Part shown: one piece after another, positions 23,060 through 34,468 of the stretch
Layout of the letters: each line of letters starts with the position of its first letter
Position numbering within the stretch: the stretch's first letter is position 1
Source: Coix lacryma-jobi var. lacryma-jobi
Lineage: Eukaryota; Streptophyta; Magnoliopsida; Poales; Poaceae
Assembly: GCA_009763385.1 (NCBI GenBank)
Contig: CM019825.1
Span: 3,472,001-3,536,000, forward strand
DNA length: 64,000 bases
Direction: 5' to 3'
The notes under the pieces: model-generated
Databases searched by the model: none
Seen by the model: the letters and a program-made list of their open reading frames with translations, nothing else
What the model was told of the DNA's origin: nothing
Position numbers and translations under genes: made by a program

Positions 23060-23860
23060 GGCTCGTGGTAGACGTGCCTCGGCGTCACTCTTGCGTTGAG
23101 CTGTGAACTTCTGGTACTCCGCGCAGACGAGGGGTTTTAAAAGCAGACGACGGCCGGCCGGCCGGCCGAGGGGAAGAATCGTTTGCACAGGCGGGCCTCC
23201 AGTTGCCATTTGACTTTGGGGAGCTCCCCTTAGCTAGGAGGACTGGCCTTCCACTAACAGGATGAGTACGTATGTTTTTCCCAAAAATAATTCTTCCACC
23301 GATCATATTAACAGGGTCATGATTGTCAGTTTAGCATTGACTTCCACCAACATGATATATTACGTTTCTCCCATCTAACATTTCTTGCAATCACTTTTCA
23401 TAATGTATATGGTCCAGGCCCCTTTGTGACGCAGGATTTTAATTTTAATATGAATCATACAGAAATTTCACATGAACAAAAAAAAAAATTCATAATTTTT
23501 TTTGTGCGTTCCCATGCTACTACGAAAATGTTTTCTAAAGTCTAGAGAATAGAGAGATAGATAGAGACGGGTAGTGTGGCTGCCTATATAGACCCATGCT
23601 AATCGCCTCTAAAAGGAGGTTCGGCCATGTAATGTCGTATAATCTTGGCTTAAGCATTGAGCACACGATTTTCCGTAAATATAAATTATTCCCATCATAC
23701 TAAGGGACAAACAAATTTTTATATAAAAGGACATAATAAAATAAAATTATGGCCTAATAAAAATCTTTAAAATAGAAAATATAACCCAATATCTTATAGG
23801 GAGGCCCAATGGACCCAATATTTCAAACTGACATTACGGCCCGGGACAGGATCTAGGGTT
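23060..23860. other. divergent intergenic region between RALF and RPS21
   Basis: Contains the RALF promoter on its left and AT-rich sequence to about 23,830. The stretch from about 23,840 ('aggatctagggttcg') looks like the start of the RPS21 transcription unit; an AGGGTT word of the telo-box type is often seen in ribosomal protein promoters. No coding. Confidence 0.4.
23135..23142 (-). promoter_or_regulatory. TATA-like box of the RALF gene
   Basis: TTTTAAAA (same on both strands) about 75 bp upstream of the RALF start codon. It would also place transcription start inside the upstream extension of the frame, arguing for the downstream ATG. Confidence 0.45.
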
Positions 23861-24303
23861 CGTATATTCCAGTTCTCCACGTACTCCGTATTCCCGAATT
23901 CCCGACCACTTTCTCTCATCTCTGCTGGTCACGCCGCCGTTGCCGCCGCCGCAGCATCCGTCGTCTCCATCCTTTCCCGAGGTGCAACGTGATTCCTCAT
24001 CGCCCGAATCATTTTAATCTCCTCGACGATTCCTGTCTCAATCTGATTGCGCGCCAGTTTGCGGCGAACCTTCATAAATTCGTACGCTTCGTCTATTTTG
24101 TTATGTCGCAAAGTTTGTGCAATAGTTCTTCTGTACTGCTTTTGATCTGTGAAAATTGTTGACGCATGATCTGAATTGCACGAGAAGCTGCGGGTGCAGT
24201 ACTTAATCGCTCGCCGTACTGTCTGATGCCTGGAACCTGTCTGATCGGAGAGAAAAGGGGGCTTGTTTTTATTCCTGTAAAACCTACTTAGTGAGGCAAC
24301 TCC

Positions 24304-24826
24304 CACTACTGGAAAACTGTACTTTGCCGAGTGCAAAATATCGTGACACTCGGTAAAGCTATATTTTGCCGAGTGTAGCACTCGACAAAAATTTGCACTC
24401 GGCAAAGAAAGTTTTACCGAGTGCCAGGCATTCGGCAAAGCCAGACACTCGGTAAATCTAGACTTTGCCGAGTGCCAGGCACTCGGCAAAGCTAAACACT
24501 CGGCAAAATTTAGACGAACCGACGGCCACATGCCGTTAGCTTTTGCCGAGTGCCAGCTGTCATGCACTCGGCAAAGTTTTTTTTATTTTTTGACGGCAGG
24601 TGGCGTAACGGTCGTGAAAATTTTGCCGAGTACCTTACCCAACACTCGGCAAAATATATTATTATTTTGTCGAGTGCCCGAGAAAAAGCACTCGGCAAAG
24701 TCTCTTTGCCGTGAATTATGTTGCCGAACAAACTTTGCCGAGTGCCTTGCTTAAAAACTTTGCCGAGTGTTTTTAGACTCTTTGCCGAGTGTAAAAACAC
24801 TCGGCAAAGTACCAGTCTCAGTAGTG
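24304..24826. mobile_element. mini-CACTA transposon
   Basis: Begins CACTACTGGAAAACTG and ends CAGTCTCAGTAGTG, with a perfect 3-bp target duplication TCC at 24301-24303 and 24827-24829. Sub-terminal TTTGCCGAGTG/CACTCGGCAAA repeats fill the whole 523 bp in both orientations, the signature of CACTA (En/Spm) elements in grasses. No transposase. It sits in the likely 5' UTR intron of RPS21. Confidence 0.93.
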
Positions 24827-25226
24827 TCCTGTAGTAATGGGGTGAGAGCAGTCTCTGCATAGGTGTACAACCGAAGTATGTTTTGTATGCTGGGATGAAA
24901 TGCCTTCAATATGTATGATGAATTGATTACATCTGATCATAATTGTTTCTCCATACCATACATGGCTTGCTTATCTTATTGATTATTTGCGTGAGGTCAC
25001 CTTGGCTGCAATGAACTTTGGCTGTTGGTACTAGGATATTGGAATAGACAATATGCTACAAAGCTTTTACAAAAATTCATCCATATTTCGTTTGTAACAC
25101 TAGCTCGGCACTGAACAGAGTTATCTTTAATAAAAGCACCCATTTTGATTGGTTCTGTTCCTAATCAGCTGTTTCTTTTTCTTCCATGGATATCAATAGT
25201 GTTGCCACATCTCCCTATTCGCCATC

Positions 25227-25973
25227 ATGGAGAACGAGGAGGGTAAGACGGTTGACCTCTATGTCCCCAGGAAGTGGTATGTGCGGTCATGTTCTCTGTC
25301 TGACAGTTTGTTGAAACAACAATGCCATGGAAATCCTGTGTCGCTCCTTGCAGCTCTGCCACAAACAGGATCATCACTGCCAAGGACCATGCCTCAGTCC
25401 AGATCAATATTGGGCACTTGGATCAGAATGGGGTGTATGATGCCAACTTCACCACATTTGCTTTCTCTGGATTCGTCCGCGCTCAGGTGCCGTGTACCCC
25501 TTCTATCCTGACGGTAGCTTTATGCTTTTATTTTGTAGATTACAATAGGTTGTCATCTTCTGCTGTTTTTCTCCACCACCATTCTCATGGAATGGCTGAC
25601 CCTTTGTTGACTAAAGATCTGGTCTTAAGTATGAAATTGCCGTTAAAATGATATATTATAAAGATGCTTGTGTTTATCTTTTGAATAATTTTATATAGGA
25701 TGGTCTGAAATCTCATGGTGAATGTTCGTGCGTCAGTTGTAATGTTAGATGGGGGTTAGCACTTCTTTCAAGTACACTCCATGATTCCAACTTTCTGATG
25801 AGAAATGAAAGATCTAACTGATACGTGTCTTGTATGAATACTACTGTATATTAGTTGACCATGATGGATCTGCAAACTTGTCTGAGATTCTTACACCATT
25901 GGTTTCGCAGGGTGACGCCGACAGTTCTTTGGATAGGCTGTGGCAGGAAAAAAGGGCTGACATCAAGCAGTAG
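25227..25973 (+). CDS. RPS21: 40S ribosomal protein S21 (eS21)
   Basis: Small-subunit ribosomal protein of the cytosolic ribosome. Exons 25227-25276, 25354-25486 and 25911-25973 join with GT/AG borders to 81 aa starting MENEEGKTVDLYVPRKCSAT and ending LWQEKRADIKQQ. The family hallmarks are continuous: TNRIITAKDHASVQINIGHL (from residue 20) and FSGFVRAQGDADSSLDRLW. Length equals the plant family. An untranslated first exon is likely at about 23,870-23,981 (GC-rich, ends CCCGAG|GTGCAAC), making a 1.2 kb 5' UTR intron that contains the mini-CACTA. The reading frame is intact. Confidence 0.95.
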
Positions 25974-26286
25974 ATGAATTTACATCAAAGGTTTTGCTAG
26001 ACAGAATCATTGTGTCCTTGATTGAAGAACTGATATGGTTCTTTATGTCTTATAAACTATGAATGGTCTCAGTGTTGGATATGTTGTAGTCCTAGTGAAC
26101 TTCGAATTCCTTATTGGCTATTTACTCAAAGAGCCAAGTCGATACACAGAAGCCAATGGTGCAACTTCAATGGTATGACCAGCTATATAATGTGGAATAT
26201 TTGGAAAGAACACAGCAGAAAAATCTTCGAAAATGAGCACCTCACTAAGCTTCGCCGCAGACACTGAAAAAACAAAAGAATATTTA

Positions 26287-26486
26287 GGGCCTGTTTGGTT
26301 CCCCTCCTACTAAAATTTAGTGACTAAACTTTAGTCACTTTTAGTAGCTAAGTTGCCAAACACCCCTACTAAAATGGACTAAAAAGTCATTTTAGTTCCT
26401 TTTAGTCCCTTTTAGTAAGAGTGTTGCTACTAAAAGTGACTAAAGTTTAGTCACTAAATTTTAGTGGGAGGGAACCAAACAGGCCC
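26287..26486. mobile_element. Tourist-like (PIF/Harbinger) MITE
   Basis: GGGCCTGTTTGGTTCCC at the left is matched by inverted GGGAACCAAACAGGCCC at the right, with a TTA target duplication at 26284-26286 and 26487-26489. The 200-bp interior is nearly palindromic ('actaaaatttagtgactaaactttagtcac' and its inverse), so single strands would fold into one long hairpin. Confidence 0.9.
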
Positions 26487-26833
26487 TTAGTACAATGATA
26501 AGGGCGTGTTTGATATCTTGCTTTTGGCCAGTCAGAGCCTGGCCAAACTAGAACAAGTGCTTCTGTTTCATTGCGTGTTCTTGCTAAGCCGAGCTCAGGT
26601 GAGATTAAGTTTTGTTTGCCTGTACACAAGAATACTATGATCCTGGAACCAGAACTGGATAACATTACCACCCAAACATCGTCGTCGTTGGCATTTTATC
26701 GAACACATGCAGGGCTGCCCAGCGGCGCGTGTACCTCCAGCAACAGCTCGCACTCCTCTGTAAAATCTCGCCCAGCCGCCCTGTGACGCTGACGGAAGAG
26801 ACCGTGACGGTCGGCTGCCTGGGAATACACTGC

Positions 26834-27560
26834 CCTTAGGGCAGCTACATCGTTACACATCAGCTGTCCTCGTACGTCGTCTCATGCAATGTCATGTAGG
26901 ATTTTTGCTGACGTGGAGGAAAGATAGAGGTGAGAGAGGAAGAGGTCGTTGTTTCGCGAAACAACCGCCTCATGAGCTAAAATTTAGGACTATAAGATAA
27001 CTATTCTACTATTGTATGAGTTGTTGTTGTCATGCACCTCACAATTTATTTTGATCTTATCCATAAATTAAGGAATTATGAGTTGCTATTAGACAACTTA
27101 AAAAAACAAACTATTGTACATGTCGTCTATTAAATCATCTTAAAATTACGTGGTACTATATGAGACCTTCTACGAGACAAGACCAATGCACTTGCCCTTA
27201 GGGCAAGTATATTGCTACACGTCAGTTGTCTCGTACATCGTCTCATACAGTGCCATGTAGCATTTTTGCTGACGTAGAGGAAAGAGAGAAGCTAAAGAGA
27301 AAGAGGTCGTTGTTTCGCGAAACAACCACCCCATGAGCTAAAATTTAGGACTATGAAACAACTATTCTACCATTGCATGAGTTGTTGTTGTCATGCAACT
27401 TATAATTTATTTTTATTCTATCCATAAATTAAGGAATCATGAGTTGCTACGAGACAACTTAAAAAATAAACTATTGTACGTGTCGTCTACTAAGTCGTCT
27501 TAAAATTACGTGGCACTATATGAGACCACCTACGAGACAAGACCAATGTAAATGCCCTTA
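26834..27560. mobile_element. two adjacent copies of a ~363-bp MITE
   Basis: Copies at about 26,834-27,196 and 27,197-27,560 are direct repeats with moderate divergence. Each starts near 'cccttagggca' and ends 'cgagacaagaccaatg.a..tgccctta', and each contains 'aagaggtcgttgtttcgcgaaacaac' with its own small palindrome TTTCGCGAAA. Termini GGGCA/TGCCC are inverted. Non-coding. Confidence 0.75.
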
Positions 27561-27855
27561 TCTGCACTGTTGATAACGTCGGCTCCAGGAAACTCTCGTT
27601 TTCCAGCTGGCGCTGGATTTGCAGTGGTAGTCTAGCTTTTTCCAGGGAGGACTTTCTATTTGCGTGTTCTTGCTAAGTCGTCTTAAAATTACGTGGCACT
27701 ATATGAGACCACCTACGAGACAAGACCAACGTAAATGCCCTTATCTGCACTGTTGAGAACGTCGGCTCCAGGAAACTCTCGTTTTCCAGCCTGCGCTGGA
27801 TTTGCAGTGGTAGTCTAGCTTTTTCCAGGGAGGACTTCCTATTTGCGTGTTCTTG
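27490..27855 (+). repeat. 183-bp tandem duplication
   Basis: Units 27490-27672 and 27673-27855 are near-identical, starting CTAAGTCGTCTTAAAATTACG and differing at only a few positions (for example 'gttgataacg' against 'gttgagaacg'). The duplication begins inside the right end of the second MITE copy, so it is younger than the MITE. Confidence 0.9.
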
Positions 27856-27871
27856 GGGTGTAGTTGGCGGC

Positions 27872-27895
27872 GGGGGGGGGGGGGGGGGGGGGGGG
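27872..27895. repeat. 24-nt poly-G tract
   Basis: An uninterrupted run of 24 G residues directly after the tandem duplication. Such a run can form G-quadruplexes and is also a common site of sequencing or assembly error, so its length should be treated with caution. Confidence 0.85.
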
Positions 27896-27899
27896 CAAA

Positions 27900-30800
27900 T
27901 TGCGAGGGTTATTATTCCTTGTGGTCAACAGTTAAGGATGAGGTGGAGCGAACCATGGTTCTCCCCTAATTTAACTAAATGAATTAAATATGTAAAAATA
28001 AAAAAAATGAATTGTCTACTTAGTTCTTTAAATTGAACTAGAGGAGAACCGCGGATACCTATTGAAGCACCATCCTCATTCATATCAAGCATAATTGAAA
28101 GGAAGATCTTCTGTCGGTTCCTTAAAAAAAGATAAGACAATTGTGTAAGATAAGAAGAAGTAAGTGACCAAACTGTTTTATACTACTTATTTTTTAAAAG
28201 AAAAATATTGTTTAACGATTAATTTGTTTAGATTTTTTTTTGGAAGATCCGGTTACCCGGCTTGGTATTAATAAAAGAGAGCAGAGTTTAACTACATGCG
28301 CTGAGGTCGCGCCCCCCATGGCAGACCGCTACAAGGGCTCGGAGAACAGCTCAAGTGAAGAGAGACAATTGCTCCCTTAAAGTATTGAGTTCAAAGACTG
28401 CTGACAACCGACAATGTAGGCTGGTCCTATGCTCCACTACCTGGCAGTGGCTTCTTGTTAGTTGATGTCTCCCACCTTGATCATCGGTCATGGAGGAGGA
28501 GCGCGGGCACACACACAAAGCAAGCACAAGCGAATACCAGAGCAGGGTTGGATAGGGCCCTAGACCTCCTCCTCCTACCCTTGATGTAAAGCAATCATTC
28601 CCCGGAAGCACCAACGTTGGCACTTGGCAGTGTTCGGCTTCAGTGCTGCTGCTTCGTCCAACCATCACGCTCCCATCAAGAAGTGCTCTCCTCCTCCCCT
28701 CCTCTTCACCCCGTACTTCTTTTGTCCTTTCATCGCCTTTTGGTTGCTGAAAGATTAAACCGGCTGTGGTGCACGGTCTGATCTCCAAAGCTAACCGATT
28801 TACCGACATCTTTACTGCAGATTGGTAAGATTAATTCTTGATTTTCTTATGTATCAAGCAAGGCTTTTGGTTCTGGAATTTGGTTTGGCTTCGACAAGCT
28901 TCTACGCAGACAGCAGCAGAGGATCGAATCCCAGCTTACGTTGGATTGCTATGCGTGAGATATTTTTCAGGCAGTCTTTTGGGCGACAGTGACTTGGATG
29001 AAGTGCAGACAACAAATATATAGGGAGATTTGTCTTCGTTACCTTTCAAGCAACATGTCGCTCTCACTTATGCCGTGCCCACCACCTGTTCGGCAAAATG
29101 GCTCGACTCTGAAACCGTATGTCATATCATATGTGTAATACACTTGACGATTCGTGAGAGTCTTTCTTGCACATAGACCTATTCTTATCATAGTGGATGC
29201 AGGCTGGGATTTCAATAGGACACTGACACTAGCTTCTGTCCTCAGAAGGCGAGATCTCACAATACGTATGTGGAGCTGTGCATTACTTGCACATGGCCTT
29301 ATTCAGATCATGGTGGATTCAGGCTATCCATTTTGAAGAGCACATTCACTTAGTTTCTGCTGCTCGAGTAAGAAGGCGAGGAGATCTTGCGAAGATGGGA
29401 GACTTGAAAGGTGGGGGAGATATGATAAGAACAAGGCTACAAAGGATCGAATAACATGTCTTGTTGATTAAACACAGTAACTTTAGCAAAGAATTTGTGC
29501 ACTGTTTTCCTTTTTTTTTTCTATAGGCGATTGATGGATGCGGAGCAAGGAGGCACGCATGAGAGCATTCTATGTTGCACCACCACAGGGAGGCCACCAT
29601 ATGCGGCGGCGAGCATCCGCAACTTGTGAATCCAAACCCTTTATTCTGAAATGACCGGACCTCACAAAGAAAGTACAACAGCTGCAATTATCACGTACAC
29701 GCTTGTTACATTGACATATCCTATTTGAAATATTGTGCAATTCTGTTTCTACTGGGAAAATGTGTCTTCCAATTGCAACCACCGCCTTAGTAATAGTGTT
29801 TGGTAAAACATATAGCTTAATTGATAAAATTATACATGCACATCCTATACTTTTTATACTTTATAGCAGTGGCGAAGCTAGACAAATTAGAGGTACATGT
29901 TATGTACGGAGTGCATATATGGTAAAAAATTAGACAAAATAACTGTTTTAACATTTTTTAGGGGGTGCATTTGCACCCCTACTCTCAACACAGCTTTGCC
30001 CCTGCTTTTTAGGCAGCGTGCCCATGTTTATTGTCGAGACTCGAGACTAATCCTTGGATGCTCAAAGTAGCGATTTGGTGTTTGATTATGGTCACATGTC
30101 AGTGGAGCTGGAGCCCAGCCCCAGCTATGCTAATGTTTTGAGTCTGCGCAAGCACTTGCACGGACAGCATAATGTACGGAACACAATTTGTGTTTAGGTT
30201 CTGGTGTAGCTCTTCATCTTTTCTCATAATTTCTTATGAAGGTTTCAGGTGCTGATACCATATTTCAAGAATAACTTTTGAAGAGGTTATCTTTCAGTGC
30301 TGCCCACTTTGTTAGTTGCGTCTGCTTCTGTGTCCTGGCAGATAGCGTGCATTCCTTAGGTGTATTATTGATAACTTTAGGGGTGGTTAGACAATTATTA
30401 TTGTCTCTAAACCTGCACCTTTTGTCTCATGAGTGTTGGTAGTTTCTTCTGGATGTTTTAATTGGTTGAAAAAGTGTTCTTCAGTTCTAGTAGTCATAAG
30501 AACAAAATGTCCATTCTCATTGGTTCATATTTTGATCTCTCGTTTTCAGTATCTCTGTGGTAGGGTCCATGGGATTGTCTGACAGAAGAAGCATCAAAGT
30601 TGTCTTAGGTGTTCTCCATCTCTGGAGAGTCTGGTAAGTATTATTACTCACTAGAATCAATACAAATATGATGAAAAAAAATTCTCGGGGTGAAAGAAAA
30701 TAAGGGTATGCCAAAATCACCGGATTTTTCAACCTTTTAGTAGTTGCTTTTCCAGGTTCTTACACTGTACAGTTCACTTGTACTACAAGATAAAATTCCC

Positions 30801-31090
30801 CTACATTGCACATTGTTTCTCCAAGGCTGCAGAACTGTAGTTTAAAGGCACATCATGAGAACACAAGTGGAGTTATGTGGGACAAGATAAAACAATGTAA
30901 CGGATAAAGTACAGAGCCGTGACATAGACAATTTGAAGTAGAACAGTAACGACAGTGGAACTTCTAGATATACTGAAACATATTGTTATGTCCAGAACGA
31001 TTTTATATGGATCATCGTACACGGGTGCACCATCCAATTGGTCCAGAATCTCTTGGATAGGGTAGAGACATTAAGAAGATATGCTTCCCG
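27900..31090. other. intergenic region before the GH3 gene
   Basis: About 3 kb with no recognisable gene. A small inverted-repeat element may lie at about 29,867-30,006 ('cagtggcgaagctag' against 'cacagctttgcccctgc'). Open frames here (for example minus 28351-28809 and 29346-29687) have no identifiable domain. The start of the block contains 'atccggttacccggcttggtattaataaa' (28,247-28,275), a phrase often seen in grass repeats. Confidence 0.4.
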
Positions 31091-31104
31091 GGCCATGCAC
31101 TATC

Positions 31105-31110
31105 TATAAA
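31105..31110 (+). promoter_or_regulatory. TATA box of the GH3 gene
   Basis: TATCTATAAAAGGG about 85 bp upstream of the GH3 start codon at 31193. The promoter element is intact although the coding region is broken. Confidence 0.65.
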
Positions 31111-31192
31111 AGGGTTGCACTTGCTCCAGAAATCGTTACTTTGAGCCATTGTCTTCCTCTTCTAAATAAGACTCATCTCTAATTCTTCTAAC

Positions 31193-34100
31193 ATGGATGA
31201 ACATAAGTTAGGCTACAAAGGAAACGATGTTCTTCAAGAGCTTGAAATACTGACTATAAATGCCAAAGCAGCACAAGAGGTTATATTGAGTAAAATTCTT
31301 GAGAAGAATCAGGCTACTGAATACCTGAATAAGTTCATGAATGGATCCATAGACATTTCTGCCTTCAAGAGCCAGGTTCCAGTAGTGACGTATGATGTGG
31401 TCCAACCGTACATTTCAAGGATTGCTGCTGGTGAAAGATCATCAATTTTATGCGGAGAACACATTGTAGAGCTGCTCCGAAGGTGTGAGTCTCTTTCTGA
31501 TTATTTTATCGTCAACATGTATGCATGCATATAGTAGAGGTATAAGAATGATCATACATTTATTATATGACCCTTTGTAGTGGAAGTTAATTCTATTGTA
31601 TAATGCGAGTATGTGACTAATAGGAAGAAAAGAAGCATTAATGTTAGATCATTGTATTATCAAATGCATGCTGGTATATAAATTTTGATTTGCAAGTGTT
31701 GTGTAACGTTTTCTGCTTTTCCACTTGGTTACAGATTCTGCCAACCCTAAGAGGTTAATGGTAGTTTAGGGTTCATGTAGAGTACAAATATTGCTTGCAA
31801 CAGCTCGAAGCTTTTCCGCTTCAAGCTATTCTACCCCCAGGATCTTGTTATCACTTCCTTTACATGTTTGCATCCATGGACTATGAAGCCCATTAACCTA
31901 TTAACGTAACAAGCATTGACTGTTTTATATTGTGCTTAGCATAATTTCTCCTGTATTTTGATGATAAGGAACTCTTAGGGACCCGTCACTATTAGTCTTC
32001 TCTACATTGAAGTTGTAAATGTGTATAGGAAAACTTATCACTCTTCTCTGTCTTGAAAGAACTTATAGATGTTAGTGTTGGTTTTTATTCTTCTTATATG
32101 GTCTGTGACTGATATTGACCAAATATTTTTCTTTATTAGCTCGGGAACTTCTCGGGGTGAACCAAGATTGATGCCATCCATCTCAGAGGATCTTTACCGC
32201 CGAACGTACTTGTATAGTCTGATCATGCCTATCATGAACAAGTAAGTTTGTTTTCTTAATAGGTTCATTAGTTTTCATGAAGGCACTTGGAAAGCCAAAT
32301 AAATGAAGATACATCAGGATTTATCTATTCTATAAACCTCTTATTGTTTGATGAACCACGTTTTTGTTCAGTCAAAAGGCACTCGCTTGAATCATGATGA
32401 CACTTATCCAAAGTTTCTTATCGTGATTGCTATTTGGAAGTTGAAAGAGAAATAATTCTCACCTCTCCATTGTAGAAGGCTAGAAGCTGCCAGTCTTGGG
32501 TTAGAATTTTTTTTTTGTAGTTCTCACCGGGAAGTTGTTTTTTTTTGTTTTTATTTTGGTGCTAGTTACAAAAGTTGGGTTCAGTTGGAGTACACTAAAG
32601 ATGGGACAATACTTATCACAAGTTGAAGTACCCCCTTCAAACCATTAGTTAAAAAGGCTTAGAACAAATTGAAATGCTAGATTTCTGCTTTAGCAAATTA
32701 TTTAGCCTAATAGAAGTTTCAGTATTTCTTAAACATGCATTTAACAGTCTTGAAAGATATTTTGTTTTTATCGTCATACATGGAATTCAGATAAACTGTT
32801 TCTGTTCCTTCATCTCTTGTATTATCACATCTTTTTGCTCTTGCTTCCATTCAACATAATTAAAGAAAGATCTTAGAGAGTGTCCTATCAGTACTACATT
32901 TCAAAGGTTTCAGAGTCTGCTGTTAGATTTTACCATGGCTGTAACAAATTTTGACTTAGTCAAGTCTCCAGGTATATACTTGGCCTTGGCAAGGGGAAGG
33001 CCATGTATCTTCTCTTTGTGAAGCTGAAACATTGACAAATGCTGGCATTCCAGTCCGATCAGTACTCACTAGCTATTATAAGAGCCCTCAGTTCTTGCAC
33101 CGCAAACATGACCTCTACAACAGCTATACCAGTCCTGATGAGGTGATTCTTTGCCCTGACAGCCAGCAGAGCATGTACTGCCAGCTACTCTGTGGCCTGG
33201 TAGAACGCCAGAATGTTGTTCGTCTCGGAGCAGTTTTTGCCTCAGCATTCCTTCGGTCCATCAGTTTTCTTGAGAAGCATTGGCGTGACCTAGTTACCGA
33301 CATCCGAACCGGTCAGATTAATTCCAACATCACCAGTGCCACATGCCGGTTGGCCATGGAGAGGTTTCTTGCACTGCCCAACCCTGAGCTAGCGGATGAA
33401 ATTGAGGTGATATGTAGCGCAGAGTCATGGAAGGGAGTTCTTGGTAGGCTTTGGCCTAATGTTAAGTACATCGAAGCTGTTCTTACAGGAACGATGGCAC
33501 AATATGTCCCCATGCTTGAGTTCTACAGCGATGGTAGTATTCCCTTGGTCTGCACCATGTATGCTTCCTCAGAAAGCTACTTTGGCGTCAATCTGAGGCC
33601 GCTGTGCAGCCCAAAAGACGTGTCTTACACCATCCTTCCGAACATGGCCTACTTTGAGTTCGTACCATTGGAGGATGGCCTCAAGTCGGTGGAGAATGAT
33701 GAGGTGGTGGAGAAAGACAGGCTTGTCAGCCTGGTGGATGTCAAGGTTGGATGCTACTATGAGCTCGTGGTTACCACATTTGCCGGTAAGAGCACCTCTC
33801 GCAAATACTATAACTATAATCTGCACAGTTATACTTCAACTAATCCTCGATAATAACTAATAAAATCGATCGTCAGTCCATTCTGAAAGATTTTTTTTTT
33901 TTGGTTCAGGTCTTTACAGGTACAGGGTAGGGGATGTACTTCAGGTGACAGGCTTCTACAACCATGCACCACAATTCAAATTCATCTGCCGGAGAAATGT
34001 GATCCTCAGCGTTGATTCAGATAAGACCAACGAGGAAGATCTCCACGGTAGTGTCTCCCGGGCCAAGAAATCACCTCCTCTTGGAGTACACCAGCTGCAC

Positions 34101-34468
34101 CGACACCTCCACGGTCCCGGGCCACTACGTTCTGTTCTGGGAGATCAAGCCCACCTCCCAAGGCACAAGTCCCTTGCGCGCCTCGGGATGCCCAGCTCGT
34201 CGAGAGCTGCTGCATTGCTGTGGAGGAGTCACTTGACTACGTCTACAGGCGCTGCAGAGCCCATGACAAGTCTGTAGGGCCACTGGAGATACGGCTGGTT
34301 GAAGCTGGGGCATTTGAAGCTCTGATGGATCTGTTGGTCAGCCAAGGCAGCTCCATCAACCAGTACAAGACTCCAAGGCGCATCGAGTCAGGCCCTGCGC
34401 TGAAACTGCTCAATTCTAAGGCCATCGCTTCGTTCTTTAGCCCCCGGGATCCTGAATGGACCGTGTAA
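31193..34468 (+). pseudogene. GH3 acyl-acid amido synthetase, probable pseudogene (three frame shifts)
   Basis: GH3 enzymes adenylate auxin, jasmonate or related acids and link them to amino acids. Exons 31193-31482, 32140-32241, 32972-33785 and 33910-34468 have good GT/AG borders and together match a full-length member (about 590 aa). Seen: N-terminal AAQEVILSKILEKNQATEYL, ATP-binding motif SSGTSRGEPRLMP across the first junction, GIPVRSVLTSYYKS, YASSESYFGVNL, LYRYRVGDVLQVTGFYN, and C-terminal SINQYKTPRRIESGPALKLL. Breaks: one G missing in GTGAAG|GCT at about 33023, a shift after VSRAKK at about 34065, and another between KPTSQGTS and DAQLVESCC at about 34165-34195. The first stops the frame shortly after 33030. 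Recent decay or base errors are both possible; which acid it used cannot be told. Confidence 0.85.

Noticed and set aside
22603..23088. 161-codon minus frame over the RALF gene
   Set aside because: Shifted-frame shadow; the RALF frame carries signal peptide, RRRL site and four spaced cysteines.
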